Shown: positions 21,962 through 32,156 of the stretch, piece by piece
Layout of the letters: the number at the start of each line of letters is the position of its first letter
Position numbering within the stretch: position 1 is the first letter of the stretch
From: Eutreptiella sp. 'Long Island Sound 2002'
Taxonomy: Eukaryota; Euglenozoa; Euglenophyceae; Eutreptiales; Eutreptiaceae
Length of the DNA stretch: 64,000 bases
Reading direction: 5' to 3'
Assembly (NCBI GenBank): GCA_964036045.1
Contig: OZ038390.1
Location: forward strand, 2,507,238 to 2,571,237
Program-made: the position numbers and the translations under genes
The notes under the pieces: generated by a model
Databases searched by the model: none
What the model was told of the DNA's origin: nothing
The model's input: only the letters and a program-made list of their open reading frames with translations

Positions 21962-22684
21962 TCAGAGTACACAATGACAAACCATGGTGGGCATCCCACC
22001 AAAGCAGAAAAAATAGAAATAGTGAACAATAATCGAATCACAAATTACACTAGCTGGAGGGGTTAGAGGGAGCATTGGGCACCCTAAAACCCATGGACAG
22101 CAGCTGCTTCGCCACACAGGCGTGCAGTGCAGAACCCCCCCCGCACTATAAAAAATCACGCTCCATCGCTCGCCCTCCCATGGCAATGGAGCGTGTACTG
22201 CCCTGGTGTTGAACAACACCGGGGCTTGGGGGGTGGCGGTGCATGCCCAACCCTCCACCGCCCTACCCTTGCACACACGGGTGTGCCGCTTTTTTTCCCT
22301 CATGGAGGGATTCAGCAGGCCACCACTCTCCACCCAAAACTCACCCCCCGTGAAAGACCCCACACACACAATAAGCGCCATGGGCGCCCCATCCCGCAAA
22401 TGGGAGTGGAGGCCCATGGTGTCTGTCCCTTGGGGGCGAACAATTTGGATGCTACACCATGTGAACCATGGTGGAGCATTGGAGGTGCAATACCCATTGA
22501 GGTCTGCAACCAAGGGGGTGAGGGCAGGCCTGAGGGTAGCAGCGGCCATGTGGGTCGCCCTAAAATTAGAGGGGTTGGGGTTTCCACTTCCCACGAGGCC
22601 GAAGTGGCACATGTCCACTTGGGCCCCATATCGCTCCTTCCCACGAAAAATGCCCTTGGGCAACCCCTTGAGCAAATCCACTAG
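21962..22684 (-). CDS. TET/JBP-like dioxygenase domain, copy 1
   Basis: The domain is almost identical to 32157-32759 (GLHSHLRDG, SFTGGEFWVE, GERWSVIFYS) and stays open. A small difference in the G run after FYSAGG gives a longer, unrelated tail. It also follows the coiled-coil ORF after UGA-CUAG. Confidence 0.55.
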   Translation of the reverse strand, partial: LVDLLKGLPKGIFRGKERYGAQVDMCHFGLVGSGNPNPSNFRATHMAAATLRPALTPLVADLNGYCTSNAPPWFTWCSIQIVRPQGTDTMGLHSHLRDGAPMALIVCVGSFTGGEFWVESGGLLNPSMREKKRHTRVCKGRAVEGWACTATPQAPVLFNTRAVHAPLPWEGERWSVIFYSAGGVLHCTPVWRSSCCPWVLGCPMLPLTPPASVICDSIIVHYFYFFCFGGMPTMVCHCVL

Positions 22685-22687
22685 TCA

Positions 22688-23895
22688 TTGGCTCCCACTC
22701 CTACTCCTGCTACCCTGACTCTGCAACCCTTGCGGCGCCAGCCCCTGCTGGGCCTGCTGCGCCCCGAAGGAGGCACAGAGGGTGGAGGTGAGGCTGCGCA
22801 CCTGCGCCTCAGCCACCCCCAAGCGCTGCCCAAGGTCATCCCCCCTCCTCCGCTGCCCCTCCACCTCCACCCTAAGCTGGGCCACCTCCACCTCCGCCTT
22901 CCGCCTCCCCTCCTGGGCCTCCCTCAGGGCCTCCCTCATCGCCTCCACCTCCTCCCCCCTCTTGGCGGCCAGGTTGAGGGCCTGGTCCAGGGCACGCTGG
23001 GTGTTGCCCTGGGCCTTTTCGGCCTTCGCCAAGGCCGACTTGTGGTCGGCCGACCGACCCTTGGCCAGTGCGGCCTCGACCCCCGTGGCGGCCGCCTGCT
23101 CCACCAAAACCTGGCAAGTGTCCGTCACGTGGGTGGCCACACTGGTCCCCAAGGCCTCCACGTCCAGGGCCTCATGGGGGGGCTGGGCTGCCGCCACCTT
23201 TGCCACCTTCGATGGCTTGGGGGAGGGCTTGGGGGCGGGGGTTTGGCCCTTACCCCTAAGGGGGGGGGGGGGCATCCGGCTCAACCACCACCACGTCTGG
23301 TCCCCGCTTCGTCTGGCCTTTTCCCGGCCTTCCCCCCTTGGGTGCATACTGCCGAACCCAATCGGCAGTGGCGTCCACCACAGAAGGGGGGGGGTCATAC
23401 CCACCAACCTGGTGGATGCCCCCCCCCCCTGTGCAGCTTCTGCCACACTTCCCTCCCCGTATACTCCCCCTCCCACAAAAAACACACCCTCAAAAGGAAA
23501 TAAGATTTCCTTTGGGGGGGGTCGCTCATCCCAAACAAACACAAAAAAGCCGCAACCGTTTCCCCCTCTGCGGCATTCGGCCACTTGGCCGTTTCCCCCC
23601 CAACCCACACATAGGAGGGGAGGGTGAGGTTGGTCTTCCTCTCCACCCCCCCCTCCTTCTCGGTGATGGTGACCTGCCGGTACCATCCCGTCCCCCCCAT
23701 CCTGCAGGCCTCATCCCCAGGCTCCCCCCACCGCCACGACGCCCCCTCCGGCAGCCTCTTCTCCCCCTCCAGCTCCAACCGGGCCGCCACCGGCTTGGCG
23801 GGCCGTGCCCCTGCTGCTTCTGCTGCTCCGCCTGCTGCCTCGGCTGCCTGGGCGTCGTCCTTGACGAAGATACGGGGCAGCTGCAAGATGGTAGC
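22688..23895 (-). pseudogene. Coiled-coil protein gene, copy 1, frameshifted
   Basis: Same protein as 32763-33968. It carries one extra base in a G run (13 against 12, about 23270-23282) and one in a C-rich run (about 23418-23430), so the N-terminal part, the linker and the coiled coil lie in three different frames. Confidence 0.8.
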
Positions 23896-24093
23896 CTGAA
23901 AAAAACAAAAGAAACAAAAAAAAAACACGCGATAACCCGCGCGATAACCCCCGCGATAAATAGGTTATCGCGCGATAACCCCCGCGATAACCCCCCGCGA
24001 TAACCCCGCGATAACTAGTTAGAACGCGATAACCTAGCGCGATAACTAGTTAGAGCAGGGGTTAGAGCAGGGTGTTGTGGGAAGTTTTCACAC
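23896..24093 (-). other. Predicted 198-nt intron with array C (copy 1)
   Basis: Same donor (CAG|GTGTGAAAAC) and pyrimidine-rich acceptor as copy 2, 41 nt shorter because the array has fewer units. Confidence 0.6.
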
Positions 24094-26225
24094 CTGGTGA
24101 CATGGACACATGCCTTGGCCCTCCTTCTTGGCGTCGTCCAGCACCAGGCCCAGCCTCCGCAGCCACACGAAGTCCGTGACGGCCGCATACTCCCCCACCT
24201 GCCGCCACTCCACCACCTGGGCCACCCCCTCCACCTCAGGGGCCACCCTTGCCACTCCCCCATACAACCCCCTCCTCACCACCAAAATGGTGCCCGCCGG
24301 CACCTTCATCCCAACATGCCCTTGCAAGGTGGGCCAGGGCAGTGCCTCCCCATGGCACACCTTGGCCAAGGGGCACTGATCGGGGTGGCCTGCGACCGCC
24401 CCCGCCTCCTCATTAGTGAGGGGGGCAATCACCTCCCTCCCAATCCCCCACCCCGACAACAAAAAATGCCCGGTGGTTGTTCCCACCGGGAGCAAGCACT
24501 GAGCAGATTGCTCAATGCTGACCCCATTGGGGTCCACCACCACCTCCTCCTCCTCCCCCCCCTCCACCTCCTCCCCCTCCTGGCATGGCACACAAAGGCC
24601 ATCTTTGTGGGCGGTGCACAAAATCAGCCGATTGCATCCGTAGCAATTGGCTACCACCTTCCCCCTACACCTAACCGCCCCATCACACTGGACTGTCCTG
24701 GCCATCCGGCCACCAGGTGCCCCCAGCTGTGGCCTTTTAATGGACTGCGTCACGTGCAGGTTGGGGAATCGAAGATTCCCCCCCTTGGGTAAGCTCAATG
24801 GCAAAAAATGCCATGAGGCGGGGGTCCCTTACCCCCATGGGGGAGGCCTTGGGAATCCCCGACCCCCTGTGGACATCAAGGGCATTAAAAAAAAAGGCAG
24901 TGCCCCTCTTGAATGGCACAGCCCTCTCCACCAAAGGGTCAGGGAACCCCGAACTGCTGGAGGGCACAAAAAGAAAATGTGACCCATCCTCCTCCTCATG
25001 ATTATGGGTTAGCATAATAAGGCAATTGACAATCAATGTGCCTTCAGGAATGGTGTAGGGGGGGGCGTCGCGATGGAGGTGCTGGGGGGTGTGGTCATAG
25101 CTCGAAATTTCGGCCATGTCAAGGATGGTGCAGCTCCATCCGACCCCCCCCACCACAGTCTTCTTTGCGGTCTCAAGCACACGATCTGCCACCCTTTTGA
25201 GGACTGCCAGATCATGGAGCTTGTGGGGGTTGTGCTTGTGGTGGTTGGCACCCCCATAGTTGCCATACAATGTGCGGCGGGTCCCAGAATCTTGGGGCCT
25301 GCCGACAATGGGGGGGTTCTCATTGAAAATGGGTGCCTTCTCTGAGAGAGGCACCCTATCCAAATCATCCAAAAGACTTTGCAGCTGAATGTCACTCAAA
25401 AAATCGTGCTCCAGGAGGTGGTTGACCACCAGCTTTCCCCCCACCGTGAGCACAAGGTCATTGGGGTCCCTATTAAAGGCCCCCAAGGGCTCGGCGGCAA
25501 CCACCTCCTCCGCCTCCCCAATAAGGGGGGGTGTTGCCCCAAATGGAAAAAGAATCACCCCCTGCCCCGAAATAATGTTGGGAGTGGTGACCCCATACCA
25601 CTCATGCTCCCATTGGGTGACACTCCCTTGTGGGGCAAAGGGAGTGCATGGGGAGCTTGTTTTCGGGGTCGTCAGTGCAGACCCGGCGGGTGTTGTGGGT
25701 GAGGGGTTGGGGGAACCAACCATCCGACTTACCCTTCCCCTTACCCGGTCGGATCCTTACCTTCTGGACACTAATCATGAGGGGGTTGTGGGGCTTCTCC
25801 TTCCTCCCCCCAGCCCCCACCCCCCCCGCATCCTCCTCCTCCTCCTCCACTTCCTCCTCCTCCTCCTCCTGACCCACATAGAGGGTCCTCTTCGTTCCCG
25901 CACCCTTCTCGGCATGAGCGGTGACGGACTCCACAACCGCGTCCACATCCTCGGTATGAAGCTGGATCAAAAATCCAGCAACCCCTGGATTTACCTCTAG
26001 CAACTCGAAGATGTAGTTGCTGAGAACCAGGGGGTCTCGCTTGTCCGCCATGAAGGGGGACTTATGGACAAGGAGTCCAAAGTCCACACCATGTTCAAAG
26101 CGGGTCGCCACAGGGCGCCTCACATTGGCATCACCCATCGTAAACCCCTCAGGACCGCCAAGGCGACGGACCCCAAGGAGCTTTTGATGGTGCTCGCACC
26201 AAGCGTGGGCAGCAGCAAGGGCCAT
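24094..26225 (-). pseudogene. Large 2OG dioxygenase gene, copy 1, broken
   Basis: Collinear with 34208-36328. A 10-bp insertion relative to copy 2 (about 25612-25621, ATTGGGTGAC) and an extra C in a C run (about 24778-24784) split it into three frames. The HRD and distal His motifs survive in the middle piece. Confidence 0.85.
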
Positions 26226-26281
26226 TATCAAAGAATACGAAGGCTTTGAGAGCTACAGCGAAAAGGGGAAACATAAAATGA

Positions 26282-26432
26282 AGCGCGATAACCCACGCGA
26301 TAACCCACGCGATAACTAGGTTATCGCGCGATAACCCCCGCGATAACCCCCGCGATAACTAGGTTATAGCGCGATAACCCACGCGATAACTAGTGCTCTA
26401 ACCCCGTTCTAACCCCGCGATAACTAGTTAGA
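26282..26432. repeat. Array D of the transposon, copy 1
   Basis: Matches 36388-36535; one TTATAGCG in place of TTATCGCG. Confidence 0.85.
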
Positions 26433-26576
26433 GCACACAAAGATCAAATCGCAAAAAGTGCAAAACGGGCAATATCGAGCAAACGAAACATGGAAGGCAC
26501 ATTGTTGCATCATAGTGCACCCATGTAACATGTGAAATTCCGGGTTCCAACCATATTAACAACACCCAAAATTGGG

Positions 26577-26612
26577 GGGGTTCCGCACCACGCCCTAGAA
26601 CGCTGCATCCCA
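26577..26612 (-). repeat. Right terminal inverted repeat, copy 1
   Basis: Inverse of 19512-19547. Confidence 0.95.
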
Positions 26613-26798
26613 TGGACACAAAAATGGCAGAGCCCGCACAAAGGGGATGCCACAACACAAAACCTGTCCAATGCAGTGTGCAAGAGAAGGGACAGTTTTT
26701 TGGCTTTCACACAGCACCCTCATGCTACTTGTGCATAGCGTGCCAGACTGGTGGGGGCACACGCCGCTGTCACCCCCTATCAAAGTACAGACATGTCA

Positions 26799-27150
26799 TC
26801 AGGATGGCAGGAGGGCCGGTGCGAAGTGCGCAGCACTCGCCGGCCCGAGTGCCATCCTGAACTCCCTGCCCTCCCCAACCCATTTGGAAACAAAGGTCGT
26901 AGGTAAGAGGGGGCCCTTGCCCGCACCCAGCACTGTCGCGCGCAGCGGGGGCCACCACCATGACTTTGCATAACCTTTATACGCACACCCTCGTACAATG
27001 GACGCCAAATTGACCTGCATGTGCACATCAGTGAAAGCGTACGTCAAAGCCTTGGACGCCACTGTGGGGATCATGGATTTCAGGACTGACCTAGCATTGG
27101 GGGAGTCATGATCAACCCACTTGTCCCACAAGTCAAGGTCTGTGGGCAGG
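26799..27150 (-). pseudogene. Probable C-terminal continuation of the element B RT
   Basis: Open frame in a different phase, encoding LWDKWVDHDSPNARSVLKSM and YAFTDVHMQVNLASIVRG before ending at 26799, close to the inserted transposon copy 1. Its position and protein-like composition suggest the RT frame was shifted by one base, or that a frameshift is used. Confidence 0.4.
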
Positions 27151-28981
27151 ACGTGTCAGGGAGCTGGAAACATACATTCTTCATTAACAGAATAAGCTCA
27201 GGTTCTGTGACCACACGTGACTCACACCAGTCGTTCACGGCACCACACGGTTCCCATTTCATGGGGATGTTATATAACACGTCAATGAAAACTTGTGTAA
27301 AACGCACCACTTGCTGTCGGGGCAGACCAGGCGGAATATGTACATAACCGATGTAATTATTATCCATAAACCTGCTGAATAAAACTGTCGGCTCTGGTGG
27401 GATGTCTGGAGAACTGTCTGGGAGGCAACCACGGAAATATGTAGTTTCAGCTAGCATTACATCCCTGGGACATAAAGTTTCAAAATGGGCATTGAGCATG
27501 GGACGTGCTTTCTTTGGTGCTGCAGCGATGATGTGTCCGAAACGACCTGACGGATATGAATCCCATAGGCCCAGCAGCAGCAGCCTGAAATTGATTTCAC
27601 CCAGGCGAATCCACCCTAAGGTCTTAAACTGCTGATTGAACCAACCTCTCATACCGTATTCTTTGAAGAAGGCACGATTCCTGGGCAATACAACATCCTG
27701 TGGGAAGGTTAGCTGTGGCCCAGGGGTGTAACTACATGCAGGCATGCCCATGCCACACAGAGCTTGATGGACATTGCGCATATGGGCCTGCATACCTTCT
27801 TGGTTAAACAACACAGATTCACGGAAAATGGCCCACAATACCATAATCTGTGCAGACAAAAACCCCCCGATGGGCACACCTCTGGAGCCTTGCCTAAGAA
27901 GGATGGTATCCAGGCAGAAAAACGTGTTGTGCAGCAGGTCCCACACCACGTACTCGTACACTTCGTCAAAGTTCAGCACCACAAACATGTGTTCCGCACT
28001 TTTCCCTATCCTATCACGATGCCTATCGTTGCCACGCGCAATACTAAACCACAACGTGATTCTTTGTCCCAGGCTGTTCATGATTTTTTCTTTGGCGGCT
28101 GTGAGGGCCTGCAGCGCTTCTCGCTTGTCTATGTTCCAATAGCAATTGTCCATATCCCTTTCTCGCACAAAAGTACAGTTTCGCCCGGCATCCAGTCCCA
28201 CCAGACCCATGAACATATCCCTCACGCCCAACAGGGAGGGCAGTGCCATGAACGGTACTGCCTTGATGCATTCTTTTACCATCAGGGTCAGGCATCTACC
28301 TACTGTACGCGCCAGCGGCTTGAGCGGATGTGGTGCAAAGGTGATTATATTTCTCCAGATATAGTAATTCACCACCTTGTCCAGTTTCCACTTCGGAAGT
28401 GCAAATATAGACGGTACAGCATACCTTTTGTGCGGTGCTGTGCTGATATCGTGCATTTTGAAAGGCATGATGTCCCACAGATCAACCGGCACATAGTGAC
28501 GTGCAATAAATTGCTGTCTGTACAAAGGGTGCTGTAATTTTTCTGAGAGCAGGCCCAAGTGGCTACCGAGCTCCAGAATTTTGTGGCGGTGCGCTGATCT
28601 CAAGAGCATAGTGAGTCCCATGGCATTGCACTGCCATCTGGACGGTGCTACACCCACGATGTCAAACTCAGGCGCAAGCAGGATACCCTGCACTGTGTGA
28701 CTTTCGAGCAGAGAAATACAGAAACCTCCCAGCCTATGCAGTTTTTTGTCCCACTGCGAAACGACCAAAGACCATGCTTTCGGGGTTTCATTCACCCTGG
28801 TTATCACTTGCTTGTTCGTGTGTGGTGCGCGCGCTGCATGTTCCTGTATGAATCTGTTGGACTGAGATGCAGTAAATGAGGAGAGTTCACTGAATGCTTG
28901 AGGCAGGGTGGTGACCTCGTCAGGCAAGTCAGGGCACACTGTTTTTGCTATGGGTTCCACAGATTTATCAAATGTCTGCAA
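27080..28981 (-). CDS. Unusual reverse-transcriptase protein of element B
   Basis: An open frame of 633 codons, which can be read further upstream without a stop to at least 29170 (LKRKRDTRITKFLLLRQLHK). No ATG starts it, so the true start, possibly after a splice, is unknown. RT-like motifs: A with RERDMDNCYWNID (D276), B with RQGSRGVPIGGFLSAQ (363-378), and C with FSRFMDNNYIGY (D540-N541). Two features are odd. Motif C reads MDNN in place of the usual xxDD. About 160 residues lie between motifs B and C, far more than in standard RTs. A one-base shift near 27130-27160 leads into another open frame (to 26799, DLWDKWVDHDSPNARSVLKS) that probably belongs to the same protein. I cannot place it in a known clade; Penelope-like or a divergent protist RT are options. 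Confidence 0.6.
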   Translation of the reverse strand: MQTFDKSVEPIAKTVCPDLPDEVTTLPQAFSELSSFTASQSNRFIQEHAARAPHTNKQVITRVNETPKAWSLVVSQWDKKLHRLGGFCISLLESHTVQGILLAPEFDIVGVAPSRWQCNAMGLTMLLRSAHRHKILELGSHLGLLSEKLQHPLYRQQFIARHYVPVDLWDIMPFKMHDISTAPHKRYAVPSIFALPKWKLDKVVNYYIWRNIITFAPHPLKPLARTVGRCLTLMVKECIKAVPFMALPSLLGVRDMFMGLVGLDAGRNCTFVRERDMDNCYWNIDKREALQALTAAKEKIMNSLGQRITLWFSIARGNDRHRDRIGKSAEHMFVVLNFDEVYEYVVWDLLHNTFFCLDTILLRQGSRGVPIGGFLSAQIMVLWAIFRESVLFNQEGMQAHMRNVHQALCGMGMPACSYTPGPQLTFPQDVVLPRNRAFFKEYGMRGWFNQQFKTLGWIRLGEINFRLLLLGLWDSYPSGRFGHIIAAAPKKARPMLNAHFETLCPRDVMLAETTYFRGCLPDSSPDIPPEPTVLFSRFMDNNYIGYVHIPPGLPRQQVVRFTQVFIDVLYNIPMKWEPCGAVNDWCESRVVTEPELILLMKNVCFQLPDTSCPQTLTCGTSGLIMTPPMLGQS

Positions 28982-29162
28982 GCTGTTGTGTAAGTCCTCA
29001 GCACTGGGGAGGGTCGCGTTGCGTGCATTTTGCGTGCATGCAGTAGCCTCAGGGAGAAGCTTCTTCCACTGCTCGGGGTGCCTCGTTTTATGCAGTTGGC
29101 GCAGAAGAAGTAAAAACTTTGTAATCCTTGTATCCCTTTTTCGTTTGAGTTCGTTTGAGTTG

Positions 29163-29346
29163 GTACAAAGACCGGTCTAGACCGGTCTTGTGATCTGCCA
29201 AACTGGTCTACATGCAAAACTCTAATCCTTCGTTGAATCATCAAAAAACACCAAAACCACAAGATCCGCCACATGCAAATACCCCTGACCCAACTTTTCA
29301 CACAAAAGTCACAATTTGCACAAAAATCCAGACCAGACAAGACCGT
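29163..29346. repeat. Right subterminal motif cluster of element B
   Basis: Contains AGACCGGTCTAGACCGGTCT (29170-29189) and CCAGACCAGACAAGACCG before the 13-bp inverted end. It mirrors the GGTCT-rich left end. Confidence 0.55.
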
Positions 29347-29370
29347 TGTGCTAGTAGCCAAAGGAATATA

Positions 29371-29612
29371 TTAAGTAGGTCGTGTGGGATGCAGCGCCTC
29401 CAGATGGAGCCCGCCACCGACACCCTGCCTGCTGTGCCCAGCCAGCCCGGGCCATTTCCTTAGATACACGCGGCGGGTGAGCAAACTTGGGCCCCTTTTT
29501 CGGGGGGCAAAGTCTATCATACAACTGGGACTCCGCCTCGCCCAGCCTACTCGGCAATGATTTTTAGGGCTTTCAGCAGCACCCCCCTCCCCTGACGACC
29601 CGCATGCATGTA
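29371..29612 (-). pseudogene. Short host-retroelement segment between two insertions
   Basis: This 242-bp segment lies between the right end of element B and the left end of copy 2. On the minus strand it encodes residues such as LGEAESQLYDRLCPPKKGPK and then ASHTTYLI, which continues in frame into the RT segment at 19025. One frameshift (near 29575) separates it from the upstream piece. The 12-mer TGGGATGCAGCG at 29386-29397 happens to equal the start of the transposon TIR. Confidence 0.6.
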
Positions 29613-29648
29613 TGGGATGCAGCGTTCTAGGGCGTGGTGCGGAACCCC
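29613..29648 (+). repeat. Left terminal inverted repeat, copy 2
   Basis: 36 bp, starts TGGGATGCAGCG and ends GCGGAACCCC; perfect inverse of 36680-36715. Confidence 0.95.
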
Positions 29649-29838
29649 TAGTTAGAACGCAATTTCTGGAACACCCACCTACCCTCAATTTTGGGGCAAA
29701 CCACCTAAAAAAATGGATTCAGCACCCTCAAAAACCCCCCATCCCCTTTCTTTCCCCACATAACCCTCATTGTAGGGGTGGTTTTTGGGGGGGGGGTCAA
29801 AGAGTTAGAGCACAGTTAGAACAGAGTTAGAACGCAGT

Positions 29839-29925
29839 TAGAGCACCTTGCTCTAACTAGTTATCGCGCTAGTTATCGCGCGATAACTCAGTTATCGCGC
29901 AGTTATCGCGGGTAGTTATCGCGCA
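29839..29925. repeat. Array A of the transposon, copy 2 (3' end)
   Basis: GATAACTNAGTTATCGCG-type palindromes and AGTTAGAGC units between the left inverted end and the transposase stop. Copy 1 counterpart 19738-19825. Units contain TAA and TAG on both strands, so they stop translation in most frames. Confidence 0.8.
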
Positions 29926-29993
29926 CCCCTCCTCCATCCCTCACTAGGACAAACAACAGAAAACACTTGGCACAAAGCATGTATGGTCTTTTT

Positions 29994-31652
29994 TCATACA
30001 AAGTCATCAATGTCTGAGGCCTTGGCTGCCTCCAGTCCCAAAAGCCCTTGCTCCAGGGCGTTCATGGACATGCAATGGTGCATGTGGCGGAGGGACATAC
30101 TTGGCCTCACCAAGGACCAACCCTTAAAACAATTTTTGAGCCTCCTCTTGTAAGGCCCATGCCGATACTCCGTTGGGATGGAGGAAAACTGAAAAATGTT
30201 CCTCCATTTCTCGGCAAAAAAGGTGGAATGTGCCAAGCACCAATGGATCCACCTGGTGGGGGACCAACCTGAGTCTCCCCACGCTTTTGAAAATTTTGTG
30301 GTCAACGCACGGTGGCGTTCCACTTGGGTTAGAGTGTACAACTCCCTCACCCTCCAAAGCTCATACAAACCCTCAATGCATTTCACCATGACATGCACAA
30401 CAACCCATAACATAGGTCCCCCAGGGGTCCTCACTGTGGGGACATGCTCTTTGAGGCAATCCACAAATTGCCTTTGGAAGGGGGGGGAGGTTAGGAAAAC
30501 TTTGGTGCTGGTTAGATCGAAATCCTTTTCTGTGGCCCTCGAGGCCGAAGGGAGGCGTTCCCTAAGAGGGATGCCTGAGGTCTCATCCTTGAGGGCTTGC
30601 TTGAAGGCCTGCAAAGCTGCAAGAGCTTGGGCCTTACCAGGGGTACCAGGGGGGAGGGCCTGAAGGGTGGTCTCAATGCGCTTTGCAATGCCGTTTAGGA
30701 TGCGGCATGCTGCATGTTGGTAGTCCCCCGGCCGCCTATCAGGGGTCACACTTCTCAAGAATGCCCCCCATCTTGAGGTGGACTCCACCCCCCTTTGCTC
30801 AACAATCCCATTGGGGTCTTTGCACAACCAACACTTAGACCCAGCCCCCCCCATTGCTTGCATCCCCTTCCCATCCTCTGTCAAAATGACAGTGCAAGTC
30901 AAAAATTGGTTTTGAAAGAGGACAACGTCCTCTTCCACATCCCTCACCTCTTGGTTGAGGTTGGCGGAGATGTCCAGGCTTCTCAAAAAAGCCTGTTCAT
31001 CCCCGCCATCCATGCAAAACCATGAGGCCCATAGCTTCACCTTCGAAGCATATTTTGCCCCCCCCCATACATTAACCCATACATCCGCACGGGTAGAGGA
31101 TGCCTTCCACAAGGAAGTCGCATCAACTGAAATAACAACAATGGCAACGCCACTAGGGGGGGGTTTCCCGATAACTCGGGCCATAGATATTGCATTTTGC
31201 ACAATTGATTGCAAAGGCACATGGGCAGCTGCCCTATTGCGGCCTGTGGTAGACTTTACAATGGTTGTTTGGGGAAAGTAGGGCAAGATCCGTTGCCGAA
31301 CGGCCCTTAGGTCCCGTTGTGTGCAACGGCGGGGCATTCGCAAAAGGGCCCGTTGGGAGAGATGCATGCTGCATGCCATGCGTAGCATTCTCAGGGCCTC
31401 ATGCTCCTGAGCTGTTAATGCAAGATGGCCGCCAAGTGGGCCAGACAGGGCAGTGCACGCCCCACCACTTCAACAAACTTCGCCTTTGGTGTTGGTGCCA
31501 CACACGACGTTTGGGTCACCCAATAGAACTCGCACCAGCCGCTGAACCGCCTTCAAACGCCGCCGCCGGGCCTTGGGGCACTGCAGATCGGTGTACCGCC
31601 GGAGGTTAGCTGTGTTGAGAGCCCGCAGGGCCTCATTGACAGCACTATCCAT
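29994..31652 (-). CDS. DDE-like transposase (copy 2)
   Basis: ATG at 31652 (MDSAVNEALRALNT) to TGA at 29994. Taking the second, longer part (464 codons from 31388), candidate catalytic acids are D89 (VVISVDATSLWK), D172 (VILTEDGKGMQAM) and E407 (FSSIPTEYRHGPYK). A CWLC pair (C186/C189) follows the second Asp, as in several CACTA/KDZ-type transposases. Within the coding frame a TGA at 31470-31472 interrupts ...TKGEVC / SGGACTAL. A 72-nt phase-0 intron (GTTTGTTGAAG at 31478 to TTAACAGCTCAG at 31407) would remove it. The gene lies nearest the left inverted end. A preceding 3' splice site (GTGTCCAG at 31668) would link it to the upstream transcript. Family assignment is tentative. Confidence 0.6.
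31407..31478 (-). other. Possible 72-nt intron in the transposase gene (copy 2)
   Basis: Begins GTTTGTTGAAGTGG, ends CATTAACAGCTCAG, with TTAAC as a plausible branch site. Length is a multiple of three and both borders are phase 0. It removes the in-frame TGA. The same sequence is present in copy 1 at 21305-21376. Confidence 0.4.
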
Positions 31653-31715
31653 GAAGAATAAGAGGACCTGGACACGAAATGAGGGAGGGTTTTGAAGCAA
31701 GGGCCCAAAAAACAC

Positions 31716-31895
31716 ACGCGATAACCCACGCGATAACCCCCGCGATAACTAGGTTATCGCGCGATAACCCCCGCGATAACCCCCCGCGATAACTAGTTAG
31801 AGCGCGATAACCCCCCGCGATAACTAGTTAGAGCACCCAGTTAGAGCGCGATAACCCCCGCGATAACTAGTTAGAGCAGGGGTTAGTGCGCACTA
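31716..31895. repeat. Array B of the transposon, copy 2
   Basis: Same motif family, between the TET/JBP-like ORF and the transposase. Copy 1 counterpart 21616-21793. Nearby, a further phrase (GGGTGCCCAANGCTT with TCTAACCCC) occurs twice, at about 31905-31935 and 32125-32165. Confidence 0.85.
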
Positions 31896-32156
31896 ACTGG
31901 TGGGGTTAGAGCAAGCGTTGGGCACCCTAAAACCTTCACAAACGTTGATTTTGCACCCAGGAAACCTTGGAGATGTCAACAATGTGCAGGCACGGGGTAC
32001 ATGGCGCCACAAACGCAAATTCAAATCAGTCAAATGGACATGTTCCGGGCTAGTTGCCCCTCCTCAGAGTCCACAGAGTACAGTAATAGAAAGAGTGAAC
32101 AATAATCGAATCACAAATTACACTAACTGGAGGGGTTAGAGGAAGCATTGGGCACC

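Larger units (their letters stand above)
19512..26612 (-). mobile_element. 7.1-kb TIR transposon, copy 1 (decaying)
   Basis: It is 7101 bp, with perfect 36-bp inverted ends (19512-19547 and 26577-26612) that begin TGGGATGCAGCG. A 2-bp TG duplication lies on both sides (19510-19511, 26613-26614). Gene order matches copy 2 throughout. It is damaged: a TAA ends the transposase early (20168-20170), homopolymer gains shift the coiled-coil ORF, and a 10-bp indel plus a C gain break the large dioxygenase ORF. The copy lies inside element B. Confidence 0.92.
19026..29366 (-). mobile_element. Element B: 3.2-kb TIR-bounded element encoding an RT, with transposon copy 1 nested inside
   Basis: Ends are 13-bp inverted repeats TTCCTTTGGCTAC (19026-19038) and its complement (29354-29366). 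A 4-bp duplication TATA lies outside each end (19022-19025, 29367-29370). Excision with one TATA re-joins the host RT frame. Copy 1 of the 7.1-kb transposon occupies 19512-26612, so element B is about 3.24 kb. Just inside both ends are clusters of ACCGGTC/AGACCGG motifs (19056-19100 and 19207-19250 on the left, 29163-29190 and 29320-29346 on the right). The only gene is the RT at 27080-28981. Confidence 0.75.

Noticed and set aside
29386-29397. 12-bp match to the transposon TIR start as a third, relic transposon end
   Set aside because: It lies within continuous host retroelement coding sequence, with no partner end or duplication. It is probably chance, or a local preference for insertion.
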